A stretch of DNA of 64,000 bases from Roseicella sp. DB1501 (GTDB lineage Bacteria > Pseudomonadota > Alphaproteobacteria > Acetobacterales > Acetobacteraceae): contig NZ_JABFHG010000013.1 in NCBI RefSeq assembly GCF_013112485.1, positions 62,001-126,000 of the forward strand. Direction: 5' to 3'. Of this stretch, positions 1 through 8,717 are shown piece by piece; the first letter of the stretch is position 1; each line of letters starts with the position of its first letter. Both the position numbers and the translations under genes were made by a program. The notes below the pieces were generated by a model. It was given only the letters and a program-made list of their open reading frames with translations. It was not told the origin of the DNA and made no database searches.

Positions 1-69
1 CCCGGCTGCGACCGGCCTCCGGGGCCGGCGGCATGGCGGGGAGGCGTTTCCAGGGTTCGGTTTGAACAA

Positions 70-100
70 CCCGCCTGCGGCGCCGGCCGCGGCGGGTTTT
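70..100 (+). terminator. Rho-independent terminator
   Basis: The arms CCCGCC and GGCGGG enclose a second stem, GCGGC/GCCGC, with one bulged T. Four T residues follow on the + strand. It probably ends a + strand gene lying left of the window. The - strand gene ending at 125 also runs towards it, but the - strand side has no clean T-tract. Confidence 0.65.
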
Positions 101-124
101 CTGCTGTCCGGCGCCGGGACGCCT

Positions 125-484
125 CTATTGCGGCGTCAGGATTTCCGTCCCGAGGCCGCCGCCGGTGGTCCAGTGGCCGCGCAGCTTGCCGTCGGGATCG
201 ACCTCGAAGACCGAGACTCCCGGCCGTCCCTCGATGACGAAGGAGATGGCGAGCACGCCGCCATTGATCAGGCCGAGGCCGAGGATCTGCTCCCGCCCCA
301 CCCGCCAATTCGCCAGCCAGCTTCCCGCCGGGCCGGGGCGGAGCAGGAGCTGCCCCTCATAGGTGCTGCCATCCGGATTGGTGCCCTCCACCGCATAGGC
401 GCCCTCGCGGATCTGGGCAAAGGCCGGCGTGGCGAGGCCGAGCACGAGGGCGGCAGCGAGGAGCCAGGACGGAAAACGGGGCAC
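125..484 (-). CDS. Hypothetical secreted protein, 119 aa
   Basis: I do not recognise a named family. From a GTG start at 484 the protein opens with a typical signal peptide (PSWLLAAALVLGLATPAFAQ), then a mature domain of about 95 residues rich in Gly and beta-branched residues, with repeated short strands (GTNPDGSTYEG, FEVDPDGKLRGHWTT), so probably a small periplasmic beta-sheet protein. The frame stays open upstream to an ATG at 592, but those 36 residues are Arg/Cys-rich and precede the signal peptide. GGAG lies 8 nt before the GTG, which favours the short form. It is divergent from glcD, with about 130 bp between the starts. Confidence 0.6.
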   Translation of the reverse strand: MPRFPSWLLAAALVLGLATPAFAQIREGAYAVEGTNPDGSTYEGQLLLRPGPAGSWLANWRVGREQILGLGLINGGVLAISFVIEGRPGVSVFEVDPDGKLRGHWTTGGGLGTEILTPQ

Positions 485-615
485 GCGCGTCTCCAGAGGA
501 TCGTTGGGCCGGGAAACTGCCCGCGCCGCCCGGCAGCGGCAAGCGTGCCGCTTGCCCGGCGCCGCCCGGAAGCCCATTTTCCGCCGGACCACATGCCTGA
601 GCAGGAGAGAGTGAC

Positions 616-2073
616 GTGATCAGCCTGCCCGATCCCAAGCCGGCGGTGCTGGCCCGGCGCGCCGAGATCGTCGCCGCCCTGCGCGCCCTGGTCCCGACCG
701 GCCCGCTCGGCGAGGGGGTGATCAGCGAGGAACTGCGGCTCAAGCCCTATGAGACCGACGGGCTTTCCGCCTACCGGCAGCCGCCGCTCGCGGTGGTGCT
801 GCCGGAGACCACCGAGCAGGTCGCCGCCGTGCTGCGCTACTGCCATGCCAACGGCATCCGAGTGATCCCGCGCGGCGCCGGCACCAGCCTCTCCGGTGGT
901 GCGCTGCCGCTGGCGGATGCGGTGGTGATCGGGCTGATGCGCATGAATCGCATCCTGGAGGTGGATTACGAGGACCGCCTGGCGGTGGTCGAGGCCGGCG
1001 TCACCAATCTCGGCATCACCAACCACGTCGCGGCCGACGGCTTCTTCTATGCCCCCGACCCGTCGAGCCAGCTCGCCTGCATGATCGGCGGCAACGTCAA
1101 CATGAACTCGGGCGGGGCGCATTGCCTGAAATACGGCGTCACCGCCAACAACCTGCTCGGCCTGAAGCTCGTCACCATCGAGGGCGAGATCATCGAGGTC
1201 GGCGGCCGCCACCTGGATGCGGCCGGCTATGACTGGCTCGGCCTGCTGACCGGCTCGGAGGGGCAGCTCGCCATCGTCACTGAGGTGACGGTCCGCATCC
1301 TGCGCGCCGCCGAGGGGCAGCGCGCCATGCTCGCCGCCTTCAAGGGCACCGAGATCGCCGGCGCGGCGGTCGATGCCATCATCGCCTCGGGCATCATCCC
1401 GGTCGCGCTCGAATTCATGGACAAGCCCTGCATCCATGCCTGCGAGGCCTTCGCCCATGCCGGCTACCCGCTGGAGGCCGAGGCGATGCTGATCATCGAG
1501 GTCGAGGGCAGCACCGAGGAGCAGGACATGCTGCTCGGCAAGCTGAAGGAGATCTGCGGCCGCTTCGACCCGATCAGCCTGAAGGTGGCGCAGACGGCCG
1601 AGGAGAGCATGGCGATCTGGAAGGGCCGCAAGGGCGCCTTCGGCGCGGTCGGCCGCATCTCGCCCGACTATCTCTGCATGGACGGCACCATCCCGACTGG
1701 CGAGCTGCCGCATGTGCTGAAGCGCATCGGCGAGATGAGCGCGGAATACGGGCTGCAGGTGGCGAATGTCTTCCATGCCGGCGACGGCAACCTGCACCCG
1801 CTCATCATGTTCGACGCCAACGACCCGGAGAGCTTCCACAAGGCCGAGGCCTTCGGCGCCGACATCCTGAAGCTCTGCGTCGAGGTCGGCGGCTGCCTCA
1901 CCGGCGAGCACGGCGTCGGCGTCGAGAAGCGCGACCTGATGGGGGTGCAGTTCAGCCCCTCGGAGCTCGCCCTGCAGCGCGCCATCAAGGGCGCCTTCGA
2001 TCCCGACTGGCTGCTCAACCCGGCCAAGGTCTTCCCGCTGGAGGACAATCCCGCCCTGCAGCGGGCGGCATGA
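616..2073 (+). CDS. glcD: Glycolate oxidase, FAD-linked catalytic subunit GlcD
   Basis: This is the FAD-dependent subunit that oxidises glycolate (or D-lactate-type 2-hydroxy acids) to glyoxylate, passing electrons to GlcF and the quinone pool at the inner membrane. The 485-residue length is normal. It has the PCMH-type FAD-binding fold with IPRGAGTSLSGGALP near residue 95 and a C-terminal oxidase domain containing VFHAGDGNLHP and GCLTGEHGVGVEKR, as in the FAD_binding_4 / FAD-oxidase C family. The GTG start at 616 has AGGAGAG about 8 nt upstream. The stop overlaps glcE by ATGA, so the two are co-translated. GlcF is not next in line but is encoded at 7368. Confidence 0.93.
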   Translation: MISLPDPKPAVLARRAEIVAALRALVPTGPLGEGVISEELRLKPYETDGLSAYRQPPLAVVLPETTEQVAAVLRYCHANGIRVIPRGAGTSLSGGALPLADAVVIGLMRMNRILEVDYEDRLAVVEAGVTNLGITNHVAADGFFYAPDPSSQLACMIGGNVNMNSGGAHCLKYGVTANNLLGLKLVTIEGEIIEVGGRHLDAAGYDWLGLLTGSEGQLAIVTEVTVRILRAAEGQRAMLAAFKGTEIAGAAVDAIIASGIIPVALEFMDKPCIHACEAFAHAGYPLEAEAMLIIEVEGSTEEQDMLLGKLKEICGRFDPISLKVAQTAEESMAIWKGRKGAFGAVGRISPDYLCMDGTIPTGELPHVLKRIGEMSAEYGLQVANVFHAGDGNLHPLIMFDANDPESFHKAEAFGADILKLCVEVGGCLTGEHGVGVEKRDLMGVQFSPSELALQRAIKGAFDPDWLLNPAKVFPLEDNPALQRAA

Positions 2074-3257
2074 GCGAGGCCCTCCTCGCGCCGCCGGACG
2101 AGGCGGCGCTGGCGGCGGCCATCGCCGCGGCGCATGCGGCCGGCGAGCCGCTGGCCATCGAGGGCAATGGCAGCAAGCGCGAGCTGCTGCGGCCGGTGCA
2201 GGCGGCGCGCAGCCTGACCACGCGCGGCCTCTCCGGCATCACCCTCTACCGGCCGCAGGAGCTGATCGTCTCGGCGCTGGCCGGCACGCCGCTGCCCGAG
2301 ATCGAGGCGGCGCTGGCCGAGAAGGGCCAGCACCTGATCGCCGAGCCGCCGATGCTCGCCGGCCTGTTCGGCGCCGGGCGGGAGCCGACGATCGGCGGGC
2401 TGGTGGCGACCAACCTCTCCGGCCCGCGCCGCATCATGGGCGGCGCCATGCGCGACCATGTCATGGGCATTCGCGCCGTCACCGGCACTGGCGAGGTGTT
2501 CCGCAGCGGCGGCCGGGTGCTGAAGAACGTCACCGGCCTCGACCTCTGCAAGTTGCTGACCGGCGCCCATGGCACGCTCGGCGTCATCACCGAGGTGACG
2601 CTGAAGGTGCTGCCGGCGCCGGCCTCCTCCGGCTCGCTGGCGCTGCGCGTCGCCGATCTGGCGACCGGGGTGCGGGCCCTTTCGGCCGGCCTCGGCAGCC
2701 CCTACGGCGTCTCCGGCGCGGCGCTGCTGCCATCGGGGGGCGTCGCCGGCCTCGCCGGGCCGCTTGCCCTGCTGCGGATCGAGGAATTTGCCGAATCCGT
2801 GGCCTACCGGCTCGGCCGGCTGCGCGAGGCGCTGGCCGGCTTCGGCGAGGCAGCGCTGCTAGGCGAGGATGCCAGCCTCGCCGCCTGGCAGGCGGTGCGC
2901 GAGGCGGAGCCGCTCGGCGCCGCGCCGGAGGAGGCGGTCTGGCGCGTCTCGGTCAAGCCGAGCACCGGGCCGGGGGTAGTCGCGGCCTCGGGCCTCGACA
3001 AGGCGCTGCTGGATTGGGGCGGCGGCTTGGTCTGGCTGGCCGGGCCGGCGAGGCCGGAGCAGCATGCCCGGGTGGTCGCGGCGACCGAGGCGGCGGGCGG
3101 CACCTTCACCCTGTTCCGGGCGCCCGAGCCGCTGCGGGCGGCCGTCGCGGTGCTGCCGGAGGAGCCGCCGGCGCTGGCCGCGATCGGCCGGCGGGTGAAG
3201 GCGGTGCTGGACCCGAAGGGCATCCTCAACCCGGGCCGGATGCGCGCCGGCTTCTAG
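2070..3257 (+). CDS. glcE: Glycolate oxidase FAD-binding subunit GlcE
   Basis: This second FAD-binding subunit of the GlcDEF complex has 395 residues. The N-terminal half has the FAD-binding fold (EGNGSKRELL, PTIGGLVATNLSGPRR, GRVLKNVTGLDLCKLLTGAHGTLG in segments), and the C-terminus ends in the family signature DPKGILNPGRM. It starts at the ATG inside the glcD stop (ATGA), a standard coupled arrangement. In most relatives glcF follows directly. Here the next 4.1 kb carries unrelated envelope genes before glcF. Confidence 0.92.
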   Translation: MSEALLAPPDEAALAAAIAAAHAAGEPLAIEGNGSKRELLRPVQAARSLTTRGLSGITLYRPQELIVSALAGTPLPEIEAALAEKGQHLIAEPPMLAGLFGAGREPTIGGLVATNLSGPRRIMGGAMRDHVMGIRAVTGTGEVFRSGGRVLKNVTGLDLCKLLTGAHGTLGVITEVTLKVLPAPASSGSLALRVADLATGVRALSAGLGSPYGVSGAALLPSGGVAGLAGPLALLRIEEFAESVAYRLGRLREALAGFGEAALLGEDASLAAWQAVREAEPLGAAPEEAVWRVSVKPSTGPGVVAASGLDKALLDWGGGLVWLAGPARPEQHARVVAATEAAGGTFTLFRAPEPLRAAVAVLPEEPPALAAIGRRVKAVLDPKGILNPGRMRAGF

Positions 3258-3547
3258 CAGTCCCCACCCCACTGCTGCGCGGCTTAGCGGGGTTTATAAT
3301 TCGTTTCATATCCTGAGCACGTCACAGCCCGCCGCGGCGAAGCCGCAGCGGGGCAACGGGTGGCGGCGCTTCCGACAGGCGCTTTCAGGCAGGAGCCGGG
3401 GCAGGGAGGGCACAGCGCGGCGCGGCGGCCACAGTTCGGTCGCCATCGCGTTACACGCGTATTGTAGTGGTGCGTCTCTACCGTTGATTCGTTAGTCTGG
3501 TGTTCATTCGCACCGTTTCCATCAGATACCGAAGGAGGCTGACTGCC
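3258..3547. other. Intergenic region between glcE and a membrane protein gene
   Basis: This 290-bp gap has no convincing ORF. The right third (about 3460-3530) is clearly more AT-rich than its surroundings and probably holds the promoter of the gene at 3548, but I cannot fix -35/-10 boxes with confidence. An AAGGAGG ribosome-binding site at 3532-3538 serves that gene. Confidence 0.4.
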
Positions 3548-4375
3548 TTGCGCCTGCTCGCACGCGCCATCGGTCTCGGCCTGCTCCTCCTCGCCGCCCT
3601 CGTGCCGCTCTGCGTCGCCCTGCTGCTCTGGGCCGAGGCCGGGCCGGAGGGGTTGGTCGCGCTCGGGCCGACGGGCTGGGTGGCGCTGGCCATCGGCCTC
3701 GTCCTGCCGGGCGGCCTCGGCCTGCTCGCCCTCTGCTGGCTGACCCAGCGGGCGGAGCTGGTGGTGATGCGCGACGCCCTGCAGCGCCAGGGCGAATCCG
3801 GCGACAGCCGCGCCCTGGCGCTGCAGGCGCTGCTCGCCGAGGCGCGGGAGCAGACCGCCATCCTGCAGGAGCAGACCCGGCTGCTGCTCGGCCAGCTCGG
3901 CGCCGGCCGGGGCCAGGCCGAGACGCTGCAGGCCCTTATGTCCGAATCCCGGCTCGAGCGCCTGGTCGCGGAATGGGACATGACGGCGCGCGAGCTCGCC
4001 GCCGTTATGGCCGCGATGTGGCGCCTGGCCTTCGGCTGGCGTCGTGCCGAGGGCGAGGTCTCGGTCGCCGGCGCCGGGGAGGGGACCGATATCGCCCTGC
4101 CGGCGGGGCCGGAACTGGCGCTGGCGATCCTCCGGCTGCTGCCGGCGACCACCGCCGAGATGGCGCGCTTCGAGGTGGATGAGCGCTTCGTCCGCCAGGC
4201 GGCGCATTACCGCGCGGTGTTCCGGCGCTTCCTGGAGCGGGTGCCGGAGACCGGGCCGCTCAATCGCGGCCTGTTCCGCGACATGGTGCAGGGCCGGCTG
4301 GATGCGCGGCTGGCGCTGCTGCCGCGGCCGAACCATGCCCTCGTCATCCCGGCGGATACCCTTGCGGCTGAATAG
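3548..4375 (+). CDS. Hypothetical membrane protein with coiled coil
   Basis: No family recognised. From a TTG start (perfect AAGGAGG 9 nt upstream) it is 275 aa. Two hydrophobic segments near the N-terminus (about residues 4-30 and 46-66) are followed by an amphipathic, Gln/Glu-rich helix (about 75-130, e.g. EAREQTAILQEQTRLLL) likely to form a coiled coil, then a soluble C-terminal domain. It could be an inner-membrane scaffold. An upstream GTG at 3500 is in frame but its SD is poor. It lies inside the interruption between glcE and glcF. Confidence 0.6.
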   Translation: MRLLARAIGLGLLLLAALVPLCVALLLWAEAGPEGLVALGPTGWVALAIGLVLPGGLGLLALCWLTQRAELVVMRDALQRQGESGDSRALALQALLAEAREQTAILQEQTRLLLGQLGAGRGQAETLQALMSESRLERLVAEWDMTARELAAVMAAMWRLAFGWRRAEGEVSVAGAGEGTDIALPAGPELALAILRLLPATTAEMARFEVDERFVRQAAHYRAVFRRFLERVPETGPLNRGLFRDMVQGRLDARLALLPRPNHALVIPADTLAAE

Positions 4376-4402
4376 GGCCGTCCGCCGCCTGACGCCCTTC
4401 TG

Positions 4403-5173
4403 CTACCGCCGCGCCATCACCGAGGGCCCGGTCGCGCCGAGGATGCTGCGCGCCAGCGCCTCGGCCAGGCAGGCATAGCCGCGGTCGTTGTGGTGCAGGC
4501 CATCGGGCGAGATCATCGCCGCATAGGGCGTGCCCTCGGCATCCCAGCCCCGCATCAGCGCGGCGCGGGAGAAGAGCGGCGCATGCGTCTCCGCGGCGAG
4601 CGCGAGGATCACCGCATCCAGCCGCTCGAAGCCGGTCGAGTGCAGGATGCGCGGCGCCCGCTGCACGTCCATCAGCAGCACATCGGCGCCGCTGGCCTGC
4701 AGCCGGGCGATGCCGCCGGCGAGGCTGTTGTGGAATTCCTCGGCCGGCATGCCCTGCAGCACCGCATTCGCCCCGGCCTGCCAGATGACCAGCGTCGGCT
4801 GCGCGGCGAGCACGTCGCTCTCGAGCCGCGCCAGCATCTCATGCACCTCCTGGCCGCCCTTGCCGCGGTTCAGCACGGTGAGCCGGGCGCCGGGCAGGGC
4901 GGCGCGCAGCCGCATCTCGAGCTGCGCCGGATAGGTCTGCTCCGGCCCGCTGGCGGCGGCCCCCTCGGTCGAGGAGGAGCCGAAGGCGACGATGGTGACG
5001 GGGGCGCCCCGCGCCAAAGCGGCACGCGTCACCGGCAGGTTGACGGCCTGGGTCGGGCTGGGCGGGCAGGGCCCGGCCCCGGAGGACGCCTCGGAGGGTG
5101 GGGCGCCGGAGGTTTGGGCCATGGCGAGACCGGGCAGGCACAGCAGGGCCAGGAGGGCAAAGCATCGACGCAT
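4403..5173 (-). CDS. SGNH/GDSL-family hydrolase, secreted
   Basis: This is a probable periplasmic esterase/acyl hydrolase of 256 residues. After a signal peptide (residues 1-20, ending AMAQ) it has SGNH block I GSSSTEG (likely nucleophile Ser67), block III GANAV (Asn136) and block V DGLHHND (Asp224, His227), so the catalytic set looks complete. The start at 5173 directly precedes the signal peptide; the longer frame to 5266 is not plausible. It is divergent from the OpgC gene, whose start is 119 bp away. A degenerate paralogue follows OpgC at 6507, so this trio probably acts on envelope glycans or their acyl groups; that role is inference. Confidence 0.8.
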   Translation of the reverse strand: MRRCFALLALLCLPGLAMAQTSGAPPSEASSGAGPCPPSPTQAVNLPVTRAALARGAPVTIVAFGSSSTEGAAASGPEQTYPAQLEMRLRAALPGARLTVLNRGKGGQEVHEMLARLESDVLAAQPTLVIWQAGANAVLQGMPAEEFHNSLAGGIARLQASGADVLLMDVQRAPRILHSTGFERLDAVILALAAETHAPLFSRAALMRGWDAEGTPYAAMISPDGLHHNDRGYACLAEALARSILGATGPSVMARR

Positions 5174-5292
5174 CCCCCGACCCTGCCAAAACCGGGTCCG
5201 CAGCGCCAGCGGTCGAGTCGCGTTACGGCCTGCAACGTGACTTGCAAAGCACGACCCCGGCCGCAACTTTCGCGGCGTTGGCGGAGGTGGGG

Positions 5293-6507
5293 ATGCGCGG
5301 CCTGATCCGGGGCGGCGGGACCGGCGGTGCCGGCCGGGACCTGCGGGTCGATGTGTTCCGCGGCCTGGCGCTGTGGTTCATCTTCATCGACCATGTGCCC
5401 GGGAACTGGTTGGGCGAACTCACCCTCCGCAACATCGCCTTCTGCGATGCGACCGAGGCCTTCGTGCTGCTCGCGGGCTATGCCGCCGGCCTCGCCTACG
5501 GCGCCGCCTATGACCGGCGCGGCTGGCTCTACGGCGCGGCGGCGCTGCTGCGCCGGGCCAGCACGCTCTATGTGGCGCATATCTTCCTCTTCGTCGTTTT
5601 CGCCGCCCAGGTCGGCTATTCCGCCTCGGTCCTCGACAGCCCGGCCTATCTGGACGAGTTGCATCTCGACCCGTTCCGCGAGCAGCCCTACCTGGCGCTG
5701 CTGCAGGCCCTGCTGCTGCGCTACCAGCCGGCCTTCCTCGACATCCTGCCGCTCTACATCGCGCTGCTGGTGCTGCTCGCCCCGGCCCTGCCGCTGCTGC
5801 GGCGGCCGGGGCTGCTGCTCGGCCTTTCGGCCCTGCTCTACGCGGCGGCACGGCTCTTCGACCTCAACTTGCCGAACTGGATCGATGGCGGCTGGTTCTT
5901 CAACCCCTTCGCCTGGCAGTTGCTCTTCTTCACCGGCGCCGCCCTCGGCTACGCGCCCCGCCTGCCGAACGGCCAGCGTGGCCCGGCCCCCGCCATCCCC
6001 TTCCGCCGCAGCCTCATCGCCGCCTCGGTGATCGTTCTCCTCATCGGGGCCTGCGCCATGCTGCTCGCGCATGCGGTGCCGGAATGGCTGGCCTTGCTGC
6101 CGGAGCCGGTCGGCGTCCTGCTGACCACCATCGACAAGAGCGCGCTGCACCCGGCCCGGCTGGTCTCCATCCTCGCCCTCGCCTATCTGCTCGGCCATGC
6201 CGTGCCGCGGGATGCGGCCTGGCTCCGCTCCGGCCCGGCCGCGCCCTTCGTGCTGATGGGCCAGCACGGGCTGCCGGTCTTCTGCACCGGCATCTTCCTC
6301 GCCTTCCTCGGCCGGCTGGCGCTCGAGCAGTCGGATCACGGCCCGATGCAGGCGGTGGTCAATCTCGGCGGGCTGCTGGCCCTGGTGGCAGTGGGTGCGG
6401 TCGGCGCCTGGTACCGCCAGCGTGACCAGGCGGAGCCGGCGCGGGGCGGCGTGGCCCGGTCATCGCACTTGCCGAGCGCGGCGCCCTCTTCTACGACTCC
6501 TGCGTAA
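5293..6507 (+). CDS. opgC: OpgC-family acyltransferase membrane protein
   Basis: This polytopic protein (404 aa, about 10 hydrophobic segments) opens with DLRVDVFRGLALWFIFIDH, the recognisable start of the OpgC family, whose founding member succinylates osmoregulated periplasmic glucans. The chosen ATG has GGAGG 5-9 nt upstream; the open frame to 5098 overlaps the divergent SGNH gene and is not convincing. The stop overlaps the next gene by TAATG. No opgG/opgH glucan synthesis genes are in the window, so the acceptor is unknown; acylation of another surface polymer is equally possible. Confidence 0.8.
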   Translation: MRGLIRGGGTGGAGRDLRVDVFRGLALWFIFIDHVPGNWLGELTLRNIAFCDATEAFVLLAGYAAGLAYGAAYDRRGWLYGAAALLRRASTLYVAHIFLFVVFAAQVGYSASVLDSPAYLDELHLDPFREQPYLALLQALLLRYQPAFLDILPLYIALLVLLAPALPLLRRPGLLLGLSALLYAAARLFDLNLPNWIDGGWFFNPFAWQLLFFTGAALGYAPRLPNGQRGPAPAIPFRRSLIAASVIVLLIGACAMLLAHAVPEWLALLPEPVGVLLTTIDKSALHPARLVSILALAYLLGHAVPRDAAWLRSGPAAPFVLMGQHGLPVFCTGIFLAFLGRLALEQSDHGPMQAVVNLGGLLALVAVGAVGAWYRQRDQAEPARGGVARSSHLPSAAPSSTTPA

Positions 6508-7265
6508 TGATGCGCACGCGGCTGCTCCCCATGGCGCTGCTGATCGCCCTGCCGCTGGCCACGGCAGCCGGCGCGGACCCCCCTGCCTGTACCGAGCCGC
6601 CGGAGCTGCTGGAGGCCGGGTCGCCCCTGCCGGCAACGCTGCAGGCGCTGCGGGCGGGGTCGCTGCGGATCCTCGTCATCGGCGGCGTCTCGGTGCTCGG
6701 CGCCGGCACCAGCGGCCCGGAGGCGGCCTGGCCGGCGCGGCTGCAGGCCCTGCTGCGGGAGCGCTGGCCGAAGGCGACGATCGAGGTTGCGGTGCGCGGC
6801 GAGCGCGGGATCAACACGACCGAGGCGAGCGCCCTCATGGCCGCCGAGCTGGCGCGGGCGCCGACCCAGCTCGTCCTCTGGGCCACCGGCACCTTCAGCG
6901 CGGTCCGCGGCGCCGAGGTCAACGACATGGTCGAGACCTTGAACGAACGGCTGGAGGCGCTGAAGGCGGCCGGCATCGACGCCCTGCTGATCGATCCGCA
7001 ATTCTCCCGCTTCCTGCGCGCCAACGCCAATATCGATCCCTATCTGGATGCGCTGCGCCTGGTCGCGGCGGCGCATCAGGTGCCGCTGCTGCAGCGCTGG
7101 GAGCTGATGCGCCACTGGGTCGAGACCGAGCAGGTGGATGTCGAGCGCGCCCCGAAGCCGCAGCGGGTGGCTGCAACCGACCGGCTGAATGCCTGCCTCG
7201 CCTGGGCCGTCGCCGCCGTCCTGCGCGACGGCCTGGCGGAAGCGCGCGCGGCCCGGTCGGACTGA
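6507..7265 (+). CDS. SGNH-like pseudo-hydrolase paralogue
   Basis: This 252-aa secreted protein (signal peptide residues 1-23) aligns along its whole length with the SGNH hydrolase at 4403. Shared stretches include TSGPE, RLEALKAAGIDALLID-like and DRxxACLA. All four catalytic positions differ: block I reads IGGVSVLG (Ser to Val61), block III TGTFSAV (Asn to Phe130), and block V loses Asp and His (Gln219, Ala222). The fold is probably kept but hydrolysis is not. The ATG overlaps the opgC stop (TAATG), implying coupled translation and perhaps a binding or regulatory role for OpgC. Confidence 0.75.
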   Translation: MMRTRLLPMALLIALPLATAAGADPPACTEPPELLEAGSPLPATLQALRAGSLRILVIGGVSVLGAGTSGPEAAWPARLQALLRERWPKATIEVAVRGERGINTTEASALMAAELARAPTQLVLWATGTFSAVRGAEVNDMVETLNERLEALKAAGIDALLIDPQFSRFLRANANIDPYLDALRLVAAAHQVPLLQRWELMRHWVETEQVDVERAPKPQRVAATDRLNACLAWAVAAVLRDGLAEARAARSD

Positions 7266-7367
7266 ACGCCGAGGCATCGGCCGCCCGCCGGATCACGCTC
7301 GCGGGCGCCCGCGGTCGTTGCGCATCGGCCAGTATCGCGCCGCCGGGCCAGCGCCTACCATGGCGCG

Positions 7368-8690
7368 ATGCAGACCAATTTCGCGCCTGAGCAGCTGCAG
7401 GACCCGGATACGCGGGCGAGCAACCAGATCCTCCGCACCTGCGTCCATTGCGGCTTCTGCACCGCCACCTGCCCGACCTTCGTGCTGCTCGGCGACGAGC
7501 TCGACAGCCCGCGCGGCCGCATCTACCTGATCAAGGACATGCTGGAGAGCGGCAAGCCCGCCACCGAGGAGGTGGTGCGGCATGTCGATCGCTGCCTCTC
7601 CTGCCTCTCCTGCATGACGACCTGCCCCTCGGGCGTGCACTACATGCACCTGGTCGACCATGCGCGGAAATACATCGAGGAGACCTATGACCGGCCCTGG
7701 CAGGAGAAGGCGCTGCGCCGGTTGCTCGCCGCCATCCTGCCCTATCCGGCGCGCTTCCGCGCGGCGGTGGCCGGAGCCCGGCTCGGCCGGCCCTTCGCCG
7801 GGCTGATCCCGCCCGGCGCCATGCTCGGCAAGCGGCTGCGGGCCATGCTGCGGCTCGCGCCCGGCGCCCTGCCGCCGCCGAGCCCGATGCAGGCGCCGCA
7901 GGTGCACCGCGCCGAGGGGACCCGCCGCGGCCGCGTGGCGCTGCTGACCGGCTGCGCCCAGCAGGTCCTCGCCCCCTCGATCAACGAGGCGACGATCCGC
8001 CTGCTCACCCGCATGGGGGTCGAGGTGGTGATCACCCGCGAGCAGGGCTGCTGCGGCGCGCTGAACCACCACATGGGCGACCACGACCCGGCAATGCGCC
8101 TCGCCCGTGCCAATATCGCCGCCTGGAGCCGCGAGATCGCGGGCGAGGGGCTGGACGGCATCGTCATCAACACCTCCGGCTGCGGCACGACGGTGAAGGA
8201 TTACGGCTTCATGTTCCGCGAGGAGCCCGAGGCGGAGCAGGCGGCGAAGGTCGCGGCGCTGGCGATGGACGTCTCCGAGGCGCTCGACAGGTTTGCCTAT
8301 GCGCCGAGCCGGCCGAAGCCGGGGCTGACCGTCGCCTACCATTCCGCCTGCAGCCTGCAGCACGGGCAGAAGATCACCACCCTACCGAAGCAGCTTCTCG
8401 CCCGCGCCGGCTTCGCGGTGAAGGACCCGGCCGAGCCGCATCTCTGCTGCGGCAGCGCCGGCACCTACAATCTGCTGCAGCCCGAGATCGCCACGCGGCT
8501 GCGGGAGCGCAAGCTGCACAACATCAACCGCACTGGCGCCGACCTGATCGCCGCAGGCAATATCGGCTGCCTCACCCAGCTCGGCGGCGACGCCCTGCCG
8601 GTGGTGCACACGGTGGAACTGCTCGACTGGATGGCGGGTGGCCCGGAGCCGCCGGCGGTGGGCGCGGCGCGGCAGCGGCAGGCGGCCTGA
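7368..8690 (+). CDS. glcF: Glycolate oxidase iron-sulfur subunit GlcF
   Basis: The electron-transfer subunit of glycolate oxidase, 440 aa. Two 4Fe-4S clusters are bound by CVHCGFCTATCP (Cys25, 28, 31, 35) and CLSCLSCMTTCP (Cys76, 79, 82, 86). Two CCG domains follow (GCCGALNHHMG and CCGSAGTYN) that bind a further cofactor and contact the quinone side. No strong SD precedes the ATG at 7368, but the N-terminus matches the family length. It is 103 bp after the SGNH-like gene, so it may still be read from the glcD promoter through the inserted genes, or have its own. Confidence 0.93.
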   Translation: MQTNFAPEQLQDPDTRASNQILRTCVHCGFCTATCPTFVLLGDELDSPRGRIYLIKDMLESGKPATEEVVRHVDRCLSCLSCMTTCPSGVHYMHLVDHARKYIEETYDRPWQEKALRRLLAAILPYPARFRAAVAGARLGRPFAGLIPPGAMLGKRLRAMLRLAPGALPPPSPMQAPQVHRAEGTRRGRVALLTGCAQQVLAPSINEATIRLLTRMGVEVVITREQGCCGALNHHMGDHDPAMRLARANIAAWSREIAGEGLDGIVINTSGCGTTVKDYGFMFREEPEAEQAAKVAALAMDVSEALDRFAYAPSRPKPGLTVAYHSACSLQHGQKITTLPKQLLARAGFAVKDPAEPHLCCGSAGTYNLLQPEIATRLRERKLHNINRTGADLIAAGNIGCLTQLGGDALPVVHTVELLDWMAGGPEPPAVGAARQRQAA

Positions 8691-8717
8691 CCGGCCGCCT
8701 GGCCGTCCCCGTCCGGC

